Below are positions 32,868 through 41,486 of a stretch of 64,000 bases of DNA, piece by piece. The notes under the pieces were generated by a model. The model searched no databases, was not told the DNA's origin, and was given only the letters and a program-made list of their open reading frames with translations. The translations under genes and the position numbers were made by a program. The first letter of the stretch is position 1. Each line of letters opens with the position of its first letter. Location of the stretch: assembly GCA_965216335.1 (NCBI GenBank), contig OZ244154.1, forward strand, positions 1,674,001 to 1,738,000, read 5' to 3'. The DNA is from JAHEJE01 sp965216335 (lineage in GTDB: Bacteria; Pseudomonadota; Alphaproteobacteria; Rhizobiales; Aestuariivirgaceae).

Positions 32868-34013
32868 ATGTCTAAGCGCGACTACTACGAAGTTCTCGGC
32901 GTCGAGCGTTCAGCCGACGAGAAGGCCCTGAAAAGCGCCTTCCGCAAGCTGGCCAAGCAGTATCACCCGGATGCCAATCCGGACGACGCCACCGCCGAGG
33001 CCAAGTTCAAGGAAGCCGCCGAGGCCTACGAGGTCCTGAAGGACCCGCAGCGCCGCTCGGCCTACGACCAGTTCGGCCACGCCGCCTTCGAGGGCGGCGG
33101 CGGACCCGGCGGCCCGGGCGGTTTCGGCCCCGATTTCAACTCCTCGATGTCCGACATCTTCGAGGACCTGTTCGGCGAGTTCATGGGCGGACAGCGCCGT
33201 GGCGGCGGCGGCCGGCGCGGTGGTGCCGCGCGCGGTGCCGACCTGCGCTACAACATGGAAATCTCGCTCACCGAGGCCTATGCCGGCAAGTCGGCGCAGA
33301 TCCGTGTACCCTCGGCCATTACCTGCGACACCTGCGACGGCTCCGGCGCCAAGCCCGGCACCAGCCCGTCCACCTGCTCGACCTGCAACGGCGCCGGCGC
33401 CGTGCGCTCGTCCTCCGGCTTCTTCACCGTCGAGCGCACCTGCCCGTCCTGCCAGGGCCGCGGCCAGACCATCACCGACCCGTGCACCGCCTGCTCCGGC
33501 CAGGGCCGCGTCACCAAGGAGCGCACCCTGTCGGTCAACATCCCCGCCGGCGTCGAGGACGGCACCCGCATCCGCCTGGCCGGCGAAGGCGAGGCCGGCG
33601 TGCGCGGCGGCCCGTCCGGCGATCTCTACATCTTCCTGTCGATCAAGCCGCACGAGTTCTTCCAGCGCGACGGCGCCGATCTCTACTGCCGCGTGCCGAT
33701 CTCCATGGCCACCGCCGCACTCGGCGGCGACATCGAAGTGCCGACCATCGACGGCAAGAAGGCCCGCGTCGCCATCCCCGAAGGCACCCAGACCGGCAAG
33801 CAGTTCCGCCTAAAAGCCAAGGGCATGCCCGTCCTGCGCACCACCCAGCGCGGCGACATGTACATCCAGGCGAGCGTCGAAACCCCGGTCAACCTGTCGC
33901 GCAAACAGCGCGAGCTCCTCAAGGAGTTCGACGCCCAGGCCCGCGACAACTCCCCCCAATCCGAAGGCTTCTTCGCCAAGGCAAAAGCCTTCTGGGACGG
34001 CTTCAGCGCCTAG
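32868..34013 (+). CDS. dnaJ: Co-chaperone DnaJ (Hsp40)
   Basis: 381 residues, type I DnaJ. J domain (1-70) with the catalytic HPD (YHPDANPDD), a Gly/Phe-rich linker (GGGGPGGPGGFGPDF), four CxxCxGxG zinc repeats (CDTCDGSG, CSTCNGAG, CPSCQGRG, CTACSGQG) between about residues 145 and 215, and the C-terminal substrate-binding domain. Stimulates DnaK ATPase and delivers substrates. Follows dnaK directly. Confidence 0.99.
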   Translation: MSKRDYYEVLGVERSADEKALKSAFRKLAKQYHPDANPDDATAEAKFKEAAEAYEVLKDPQRRSAYDQFGHAAFEGGGGPGGPGGFGPDFNSSMSDIFEDLFGEFMGGQRRGGGGRRGGAARGADLRYNMEISLTEAYAGKSAQIRVPSAITCDTCDGSGAKPGTSPSTCSTCNGAGAVRSSSGFFTVERTCPSCQGRGQTITDPCTACSGQGRVTKERTLSVNIPAGVEDGTRIRLAGEGEAGVRGGPSGDLYIFLSIKPHEFFQRDGADLYCRVPISMATAALGGDIEVPTIDGKKARVAIPEGTQTGKQFRLKAKGMPVLRTTQRGDMYIQASVETPVNLSRKQRELLKEFDAQARDNSPQSEGFFAKAKAFWDGFSA

Positions 34014-34472
34014 CAGCGCTAGGCGGCGTAAGCTCCGCAGACGTGTGCCGCAAGCGGCTGGGACAACGGTCTCCCACACCCCTCCCCCTTGTGGGGGTGA
34101 GAGCCAATCAGCGATCGCTCCAGTGGAGCGATTGCCGGTTCGAACGGGCCATCGCGCCAGCGATGACCGGGTGGGGAAGCGGCAGCTCCTATCCAAAAGC
34201 ATCAATAACAATCCCCCACTCCCACTATCCCCTCGCAGGAGAAGGTGACCGCATCACTCCAACCCTCCGTGGCAGGGCCAGCAAAGCGTTTTAGCTTTGC
34301 GCCAGCCCGTGAACGGACGGCCGCGCGGAGGCGCGGGCGGAAAACAATAATCAACAGAAGGTGGCGCTTGTCGCCAGACAAGCGACGGATGAGGGGGAGC
34401 AGCGCAAGCCGCCCGGTCCAAACCCAGCGAAGCTACCCAAGACCGCTTCACAAACACTCAACACCCGCTTTC
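34014..34472. other. Gene-free, hairpin-rich interval after dnaJ
   Basis: No supported gene. It contains several short palindromes, for example ATCGCTCCAGTGGAGCGAT near 34112-34132 and CATCGCGCCAGCGATG near 34149, and C/G runs (CCCCTCCCCCTTGTGGGGG) resembling decayed extragenic repeats. One of these may act as the dnaJ terminator. It marks the change from core genes to the accessory region. Confidence 0.6.
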
Positions 34473-34629
34473 GGCCGATTTTGATGAAAAAGTCGGTTTC
34501 ACCTTGAATTGGGTCTGCCGATTCGCAATTCCACAATTTCGACCATTGAAATCATTGCTTAATTTCGAGTGCGTATAGCCGCTAAGGCTTCGAAACTACG
34601 TATCGGGGACTTTTTCATCAAAATCGGCC
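34473..34629. repeat. 157-base MITE-like element with 22-base inverted ends
   Basis: The ends 34473-34494 (GGCCGATTTTGATGAAAAAG...) and 34608-34629 are exact inverted copies over 22 bases. The 113 bases between carry no coding potential and are AT-richer than the surroundings. The ends resemble terminal repeats of an insertion sequence, so this is probably a non-autonomous derivative or two solo ends. No clear target duplication was found. Confidence 0.75.
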
Positions 34630-34926
34630 CTTTGCCGACGTTCGAGTGTCGTTCTGTTTTTGCACTGCGGCATCCAAAAGCCGACATCCATCAGCGCTTA
34701 TGAGTAACTCTGCCTTGAAGGACGCCTTTGCGGACTCACAGCCGCCTTTTGCTGAAGTAGCTTTCGCCAGCGCAGAAAACGTTCGCAATTGCAGCGGTAA
34801 ATTTTTGGCGATGCGGCGGATTTCATCGAACCAGACGTTCACTTTTTTTGTCTCGCCGGATTTCAAACCGCTCTTGCGCTGCTCCTGATCAACTTTATCG
34901 AGGAGTGGGGCTAGGCGGAATCTCAT
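34618..34926 (-). CDS. Hypothetical protein, doubtful
   Basis: 102 residues, basic, Lys/Ser/Ala-rich, no signal peptide or domain I recognise. Its last codons lie inside the right arm of the 157-base inverted repeat, so the C-terminus was made by that insertion. It begins immediately after the broken GlxA-type regulator on the same strand, with no ribosome binding site of note. It may be a decayed fragment rather than a working gene. Confidence 0.25.
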   Translation of the reverse strand: MRFRLAPLLDKVDQEQRKSGLKSGETKKVNVWFDEIRRIAKNLPLQLRTFSALAKATSAKGGCESAKASFKAELLISADGCRLLDAAVQKQNDTRTSAKGRF

Positions 34927-35441
34927 TCATCTAGGTCTATAGTTTGCCTCTGAGATGGTGAGGGGCGTCGGGATTCTCGCGTGTGAAGCAGTCTCTCCGA
35001 ACTGTTTTTTGTAGGCTCGCGAAAAGCTTTCTGGATTGTCGAAGCCGCACAGCGCCCCGATTTCATTGATCCGATAGCTTGAATTTAACAGTAGGTTCCT
35101 TGCCTGTAACAGGCGAAGATAGCGATAATACGCGGATGGTGACTGTTTCAGATGGCGCTGGAACAACCGCACCAGCGTCCATTTCGGCACCCCCACCTGT
35201 GCGCAGAGCCTGGCGATGCTCAGAGGCTCGGACAGATGCGCCAGCATCAGGTCAACCGCGCGGCCCAGGTTTCGGTCCATTCTCAGCAACGACGTCTCGG
35301 ACAGCATTTTTTGCTGTGGCCCGGTATGCCCGCTCGGGCGATAGGTCAGGATTTCGGCAACGCGGGTGGCCAGATCACGCGAATTGAACCGTTCGATCAG
35401 TGCAAGCGTCATGTCAAAGGTTGCCACGCCCCCCGCACTAG

Positions 35442-36275
35442 GGTCTGTGGGGAATCAGGATTCCCAAATCAGTTGATTTGTGATTCAGACTTCCTTTTGA
35501 GGAGGTTTTGATGATCCGGACAGTATTGACTGACACTCAATGGGCCAAGATCGAGCCGCACTGCTTGGGCAAGAAGTCTGACCCTGGGCGCAGCGGGACC
35601 AACAACCGTCTTTTTCTCGAAGCGGTGCTGTGGAAGGCGCGTACAAGCAGCCCGTGGCGTGACTTGCCAGAAGCCTTTGGTAACTGGAGTACGGTATTTC
35701 GCCGGTTTCGCGACTGGTCTGCAGCCGGCGTCTTTGAACGCATATTCGAGGCGGTCTCAGACGACCCCGACATGGAATATGTCATGATCGATGCAACGAT
35801 AGTCCCGGTTCATCGTCATGGACATGGCGCTAAAGGGGGACTCAAAGCCAGGCGATAGGCAAATCGAAAGGTGGCTGGACGACAAAGATCCTCGCCTTGA
35901 CAGATGCTTTGGGTAATCTCGTGCGCTTCGGTCTGCTGCCAGGAAACCGATATGATACCATCGGTGTTGCACCGCTCATTCACGGCCTTAACTTTGATGC
36001 TGTGTTGGCAGACAAGGCCTTCGACAGCAATTGGATCATTGAAGAGCTGGATGAGCGCGGAGCAGTGATCTGCATCTCGCAACGGCCGCAGCGAAAGCAC
36101 CCATTGCAGATCGATCTGGAAATCTACAAGTGGCGCCACCTGATCGAAAACTTCTTCTGCAAACTCAAGGAATTCAAGGGCATCGCTATGAGGTCTGAAA
36201 AAACGGACACACACTACACATCGATGATCTATGCCTGTGCTGCCGTCATAAACTCAAGATGAATCCCCACAAGCC
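35442..36275 (+). mobile_element. IS5 family insertion sequence, copy B
   Basis: 834 bases, ends GGTCTGTGGGGAATC and GGCTTGTGGGGATTC (complement), flanked by CTAG at 35438-35441 and 36276-36279. The duplication is proved by the reading frame of the interrupted regulator. Nearly identical to copy A (5369-6202) and inverted relative to it. Confidence 0.96.
35508..36262 (+). CDS. IS5 family transposase, two frames joined by a -1 frameshift (copy B)
   Basis: OrfA 35508-35858 and orfB reading to 36262 in the -1 frame. The slippery run AAAGGGGG at 35832-35839 lies in the overlap, and shifting there continues GTQSQAIGKSKGGWTTKILALTDALGN. The DDE triad is split between the two frames (MIDATIV in orfA; ADKAFDSNW and the IENFFCKLKEF region in orfB). 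Protein sequence is identical to copy A, so both elements may be active. Confidence 0.9.
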
Positions 36276-36834
36276 CTAGAACAACGGTTGTCTGAGAGAT
36301 CATACATACGATCCACAAACATCTGATCAGCATAGGCTTCGCGATATCCGCGCAAGGCTTCGAAATGAACAGCGGCGGGGGTTTTCGTCAGTAACCCAGC
36401 CTCAGCAAAGATCATCGCGCCGGTGTCGACACAGCCCATCAGCGTGCCGACACGCGCGCGCCGCCGCAGCCAGGCCAGCAACGGTTTGGTCAGGGCGCTT
36501 TCGGGCGCGTAGGACGAAATCAGCAACACGATATCATCGGGCGCGTCGTCCAACCGGCCGGTGTGCATCTCAAACCCGCTTGAGCTGCGGATCACGCCGC
36601 CCGATGCCGACATGATGCGCCATTGCCATGCCTTTTCGGCCAGTTCGCGGTTTGCCACGCGTAGGGGTTCGGTGACCAGCGTCAGGGACAGGATCGGGAA
36701 ACTGTCTGTCAGAACAATTGCAACGCTTGGCATGGCATCTCCGGAACATTGTATTTTAGCGTCAATTTTTTGCTTTCCAAGATCAAGAAGATTGTAAACC
36801 TCGATAGTATTTTCGGGTGCAGGAGGATCGCACC

Positions 36835-38787
36835 ATGACCGCTTTGCCGATGACGCCCGATTTTGACATCTGGCCCGTCAGACACACGGTACAGAACGTG
36901 TCGTATTCAGGCGATGCGTTTGCGATTACCTGGTCCGATGGCTCTCAAAGCCATCATCACGCGCTCTTGCTGCGCGAAAACAGCCCCGATCCGGTCACCA
37001 CACATCCCAAGGCACGCGAAATGGCGATCGGACCCGAAGATATCCCCGAAGACCTGCAGATCATTGACGCCCGATTGCAGGCGTCAGGCGCGGTGTGGGT
37101 GGAATTCTCTGATGGGCTGCAGTCCGAGTATCATCCCGGCTGGCTTCGCGGTACAGCTTGGTTTGGCGAGGAAAAACCGGCGCAGCTGATCCTGTGGACC
37201 GCCGGAGACCAGCCCGAGCCACCCACATTTGACGGTCCCGCAGCGCTGGAAGATGCAGATATCTTTCTGGCCTGGCTCGAAACGCTGCACGCTTACGGGG
37301 TTGCCCGTTTACGCGGCCTGCCACAGCAAGATGGCCTGCTGGAACAGATCGTGACGCGGATCGGACCGGTGCGGGAAAGCAATTTCGGGCGGCAATACGT
37401 GCTGGAAATCAAGGACGATCCTGACAGCCAGGCCTATACATCCGGCAGCCTGCTTCAGCATATCGACCTGCCGACACGAGAGCTGCCTTTCGGGCTTCAG
37501 TTTCTTTACACGCGCGAGAACACAACAACCGGCGGAGAAGGTCTCTATGTCGATGCCTACCGCGTGGCCGAAGATATGCGCCAGGCCGAGCCAGACCACT
37601 TTCATTCGCTGGTCACGGATATCTGGGAATACAATAACAGGTCAAAAACATCCGATTACCGCGGCCGTGGCCCGGTGATTGAAACCGATGCTGCAGGCGC
37701 CATCACGGGCGTGCGCTATAACACATTCCTGCGTGCGCCCATGAAAGCGCCGCTTGAGGTCCAGGCGCGGGCCTACAAAGCCTATCGCGCCTTTTCGATA
37801 CGCGCGCAAAGCGTCGAATATCAGATGAAGTTCCGCTATGAACCGGGCGATCTGCTGGCCTTTGACAACCGACGGGCGCTGCACGGGCGCGCAGGCTACG
37901 ACGCCCAGGGTGGTGCGCGTTTTATCGAAGGCATCTATTCGGATCGCGACGATTTGCACTCGCGCATTCGCACGCTCAAACGTCAACAGCGCACCGCCCG
38001 CGCTACCCGAAAGGAAACACCGATGTCCGTTACACAGATCAAGACGCCACAAAACTGTTCGGAGGCCGAATGGCAGACCCGGGTGGAATTGGCCGCGCTT
38101 TTCAGGATCATTGCCCATTACGGCATGTCCGATCTTGCAAATGGAGCGGTTTGCGCCCGGGTTCCCGACGAACCCGACCACTATCTCGTGCATCCCTACG
38201 GTATGTTCTGGGAAGAGGCGCGCGCCTCGAGCATGATAAAAATCGACGCTGCCGGGCAGCCGGTAGACCCGGATGCGCCGTGGCTTAATGATGGGGTGCA
38301 GAACCTCTGCCAATGGATATTGGGATCGCGGCCCGACGCAAATTTCTTCGTCCACGGACACGAGGAAGAAGTCATGGCCGTTGGTTCGATCAAGGAAGGG
38401 TTTTTGCCGCTCAGCCAACCCGCGGTCTATCTGGGGAATATCACCGGCTATATCGAGTACGAGTTCGAGGAGGATGAGGCCTTTGGCGCCCATTTTGTAG
38501 AGCAGCTTGGTGATAATCAAATCCTGATCAGCCGGAACCACGGCTATTATGCCTTGGGCGAGACAGCCGCTGCCGCGTTCTTCCGCGCCTATTTCTTGCG
38601 GCAGACTTGCAGCACTCAGATCAAGACGCTGTCGATGGGCCGCGACCTGCATTTGATCGATCCGCAAAAAGTCGCGAGATATCAGGATCAGATGGCAGCG
38701 TCCGAACACTATAATTACAATGGAAAAACAGAATGGCCCGGCCTTATTCGCATACTGGATGCCCGCGGCCGTGACTACGCAAGCTGA
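36835..38787 (+). CDS. Gamma-butyrobetaine-hydroxylase-like 2OG dioxygenase fused to class II aldolase
   Basis: 650 residues. Residues 1-100 match the DUF971/GBBH-type N-domain (FAITWSDGSQS, EYHPGWLRG). Residues 110-390 form a TauD/BBOX Fe(II)/2-oxoglutarate dioxygenase with iron ligands H209-x-D211 (LLQHIDLP) and H350 (RRALHGR). From M397 the frame continues as a class II aldolase/adducin domain (ELAALFRIIAHYGMSDLANG, the zinc HGH in FFVHGHEEE, and SRNHGYYALG). No stop separates the halves. AAGGAAA lies just before codon 397 (38023), so the aldolase may also be made separately. Hydroxylation followed by retro-aldol cleavage is an appealing but inferred reaction pair. The start at 36835 has AGGAGG upstream. 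Confidence 0.88.
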   Translation: MTALPMTPDFDIWPVRHTVQNVSYSGDAFAITWSDGSQSHHHALLLRENSPDPVTTHPKAREMAIGPEDIPEDLQIIDARLQASGAVWVEFSDGLQSEYHPGWLRGTAWFGEEKPAQLILWTAGDQPEPPTFDGPAALEDADIFLAWLETLHAYGVARLRGLPQQDGLLEQIVTRIGPVRESNFGRQYVLEIKDDPDSQAYTSGSLLQHIDLPTRELPFGLQFLYTRENTTTGGEGLYVDAYRVAEDMRQAEPDHFHSLVTDIWEYNNRSKTSDYRGRGPVIETDAAGAITGVRYNTFLRAPMKAPLEVQARAYKAYRAFSIRAQSVEYQMKFRYEPGDLLAFDNRRALHGRAGYDAQGGARFIEGIYSDRDDLHSRIRTLKRQQRTARATRKETPMSVTQIKTPQNCSEAEWQTRVELAALFRIIAHYGMSDLANGAVCARVPDEPDHYLVHPYGMFWEEARASSMIKIDAAGQPVDPDAPWLNDGVQNLCQWILGSRPDANFFVHGHEEEVMAVGSIKEGFLPLSQPAVYLGNITGYIEYEFEEDEAFGAHFVEQLGDNQILISRNHGYYALGETAAAAFFRAYFLRQTCSTQIKTLSMGRDLHLIDPQKVARYQDQMAASEHYNYNGKTEWPGLIRILDARGRDYAS

Positions 38788-38872
38788 AGCTATCCACAAA
38801 ATGGGAAAGCGGCCATACAAGAACAACACAGCTTTGCCAGCTTGGCCTAAAACCCGGTCATTTGACGATTTC

Positions 38873-40194
38873 GATAACGTAGAGAGTCTTTCGCACATTT
38901 GCCTGATGCGGTGGTTCCTTTCACACTGAGTGAGAGGAGCGAGACGATGAGTGATGATACGGAGACCAAGGCGATGGGTCAGGTGATCCAGATCGACGAG
39001 GCGCGGATACGCGATCACCTTGGCGAGATGGTGCGCGGCACGGTTGAAGAAGCCTTGAATGCGATGCTGGATGCCGAGGCCGACCGGTTGTGCGGGGCTG
39101 GCCGGTATGAGCGCAGTGAGGCTCGGACCGACACACGCGCTGGCAGCTACGACCGGTCGCTTCACACCAAGGCCGGCGCGGTCAAGCTGAAGGTGCCGAA
39201 GCTGCGGCGACAAACATTCGAGACGGCGATCATAGAACGCTACCAGCGCCGCGAGAGCAGCGTCGAGGAAGCTTTGATCGAGATGTATCTGGCGGGTGTT
39301 TCGGTGCGCCGGGTCGAAGACATCACCGAGGCGCTGTGGGGCACGCGGGTGAGCCCGTCGACGGTGTCGAACCTCAACAAGAAGATCTATGCCAAGATCG
39401 AGGAATGGCGCCACAAGCCGATTGAGGGCTCACATCCGTATGTCTTTCTCGATGGTATCGTGATGAAGCGCTCATGGGCCGGTGAGGTGCGCAACGTCTC
39501 GCTGCTGGTGGCGATTGGCGTGACCTCGGATGGCTATCGCGAGGTTCTGGGCATCTGCGAGGGGGCCAAGGAGGACAAGTCCGGATGGTCGTCGTTCCTG
39601 CGCCATCTGGTGGACCGGGGCCTGAATGGTGTGGAGCTGGTGGTATCAGACGCCTGTCGTGGCCTGGTGGAGAGCGTTGCCGACTATCTGCCCGAGACCC
39701 GGTGGCAGCGCTGCATGGTGCATTTCTATCGCAATGTCTTCAGTCATGTGCCGGCAGGCAAGATGCGCCAGGTGAGCCACATGCTGAAGGCCATCCATGC
39801 CCAGGAGAACCGGCAGGCGGCCACCGACAAGGCCGAAGCGGTCGCGGCCGAGCTGCGCCGCCAGCGCATGGGCAAGGCGGCAGAGCTGGTTGAGGACAAG
39901 ATTGGCGAGACGCTGACCTTCTATGCGTTCCCGGACAGTCACTGGATCAAGTTGCGCACCAACAATCCGCTGGAGCGGCTGATGCGCGAGATCAGACGGC
40001 GAACCAGGGTGGTCGGGGCTTTCCCGGACGGACAATCCTGTCTCAACCTGGCTGCAGCCAGGTTGAGACACATTGCTGGAACCCAGTGGTCAACGAGGCG
40101 CTACATGAACATGGACCCGCTGACTGCAATGAAAAACCAACCCCAAGGAACCGCCGTCGCATGACAAAAAGTGCGAAAGACTCTGGACACTACC
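38873..40194 (+). mobile_element. IS256 family insertion sequence, copy B
   Basis: 1322 bases with 28-base imperfect terminal inverted repeats, flanked by a perfect 8-base target duplication ACGATTTC (38865-38872 and 40195-40202). It lies between the dioxygenase-aldolase gene and the Rieske gene and separates what would otherwise be a roughly 200-base intergenic gap. Confidence 0.97.
38947..40164 (+). CDS. IS256 family (mutator-type) transposase, copy B
   Basis: 405 residues, same sequence as copy A at 7032-8249. ATG at 38947 with GAGAGGAGCGAG upstream. DDE blocks YVFLDGIVMKR and VVSDACRGLVE and the C-terminal NNPLERLMREIRRRTR are intact. Because it reads in the same direction as the flanking catabolic genes, transcription from the element could reach the Rieske gene, or the element could block read-through. 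Confidence 0.95.
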   Translation: MSDDTETKAMGQVIQIDEARIRDHLGEMVRGTVEEALNAMLDAEADRLCGAGRYERSEARTDTRAGSYDRSLHTKAGAVKLKVPKLRRQTFETAIIERYQRRESSVEEALIEMYLAGVSVRRVEDITEALWGTRVSPSTVSNLNKKIYAKIEEWRHKPIEGSHPYVFLDGIVMKRSWAGEVRNVSLLVAIGVTSDGYREVLGICEGAKEDKSGWSSFLRHLVDRGLNGVELVVSDACRGLVESVADYLPETRWQRCMVHFYRNVFSHVPAGKMRQVSHMLKAIHAQENRQAATDKAEAVAAELRRQRMGKAAELVEDKIGETLTFYAFPDSHWIKLRTNNPLERLMREIRRRTRVVGAFPDGQSCLNLAAARLRHIAGTQWSTRRYMNMDPLTAMKNQPQGTAVA

Positions 40195-40325
40195 ACGATT
40201 TCTGTTGGCCCAAGTTCACCTTAACGGCGTCTCAGCGATACGAACCGAACCTGATGTCGCAAAGAAAATAGATATCCGACAATTTCGACCGAACAGTAAG
40301 TGTCACAAACAAACAGGATGCCGTC

Positions 40326-41486
40326 ATGACTTCAAGGATTGATAAACCCAGTACAGAAAACCTGCGTGCGCTTGCAGCCGAGTATTATTTCAGCGAGGAT
40401 TTATTCGCTGAGGAACGCGAAAAGCTGTTCTTCAAAAGCTGGCAATATGCCTGCCATGTCAGCGAACTGGTCGATCCTGGCGACTATGTGGCAACAAGCA
40501 TCTTGGGGCAGAATGTCTTTGTTGTCCGTGATCAGGATGGCGAGATACGTGGCTATTATAACATCTGCCCGCATCGCGGTCATAAACTGGTGGAGGGCAC
40601 TGGCCAGACCCGCGCCATTGTCTGCCCCTACCATCACTGGAGCTTTTCTCTGGACGGGTCGCTGCGCCATATGCGCAAGCGCGACACCAGCGCCACACCG
40701 GAACAGAAGGAGGTCTGCCTGAAAACGGTTCGGGTGGATCGCCTGTTGGATTTTATCTTTGTCAATCTCGACCCGAACGCTGAACCGATTGCCGAATATT
40801 GGCCGGGGATCGAGGCTCAGGTGCGCGAAAAATGCCCAAATGTGGACAGCTATGTTCTGGGTAATACGGCGGCGGCCATACACGAGGTAGACGTGGCGGC
40901 CAACTGGAAGATCCAGATCGACAATTATCTGGAATGCCAGCACTGCCGACATGGGCATCTTTCATTTACCGATATGCTGGACATCAACAATCAGACTTAC
41001 GAGCTGACAAAGAATGCCGCCTATAACTTTATTCCGGGCAATGGCAAAGCCGACAACATGGCCTATCCACTGGATCTGGACCATGACGAAACCGACCTGC
41101 ATTTCTGGTTCCTGTTCCCCAATGTGGGCATTTCCCAGTTTGCCGGTGTACCCAATATCACTTTGTTCCAATGGAACCCCATCGGCACGGATCGGGGTCT
41201 GCGCTGGAGTATCAATCTGGAACCCTCTGAGGATACCGATCCGAGAATGCGCGAGCGGTAGGAAAAGCGGGCGGTTTGGGGGCGCGATGTGCTTCAACCC
41301 GAAGATATTTCTTTCCTGCTATCCGTTCAAGAAGGCATGTCGCAACGCTCGTTCGATCAGGGCTGGTACATCGTGGATTGGGAAAATATCGAATTTTCCG
41401 AGGCGATGATACGCCATTTCCACCAGACTTACCTGGCCCATATGGGCCACGGCGACACGCCCAAGGAAAGAACCACCCATGACTGA
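40326..41486 (+). pseudogene. Rieske non-heme oxygenase alpha subunit with in-frame amber codon
   Basis: The full frame is 386 codons with one TAG at 41259-41261 (codon 312). The same frame continues after it with family sequence (WGRDVLQPEDISFLLSVQEG, then QRSFDQGWYIVD) to a TGA at 41484. The Rieske cluster ligands are C81, H83, C100 and H103 (CPHRGH, CPYHHW). The mononuclear iron site is in NYLECQHCRHGH. It resembles the carnitine/glycine-betaine/stachydrine monooxygenase group. Changing TAG to CAG would restore Gln, so a C-to-T mutation is the simplest cause. Without read-through the product lacks its last 75 residues and is probably inactive. No reductase partner is adjacent. Confidence 0.88.

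Larger units (their letters stand above)
34927..36733 (-). pseudogene. GlxA-family AraC-type regulator split by IS5 copy B
   Basis: The N-terminal part (36733 to 36276) is a DJ-1/PfpI-like sensor domain (SVAIVLTDSFPILSLTLV, VGTLMGCVDTGAMIFAEAG). The C-terminal part (35437 to 34927) ends in an AraC double HTH (SIARLCAQVGVPKWTLVRLF, INEIGALCGFDNPESFSRAYKKQFG). Removing the IS and one CTAG copy rejoins the frame as DNRCSSAGGVATFDM, the usual linker sequence of this family, and gives 322 residues. The insertion is therefore recent and the only visible lesion. GlxA-type regulators often control quaternary amine catabolism (GbdR, CdhR). This one is divergent from the dioxygenase-aldolase gene and was probably its regulator. 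Confidence 0.93.

Noticed and set aside
41259..41261. Amber codon as a pyrrolysine site in an amine-related enzyme
   Set aside because: Pyrrolysine is known from methylamine methyltransferases, not Rieske oxygenases. No pyl genes or insertion context are visible, and a CAG to TAG mutation is simpler.
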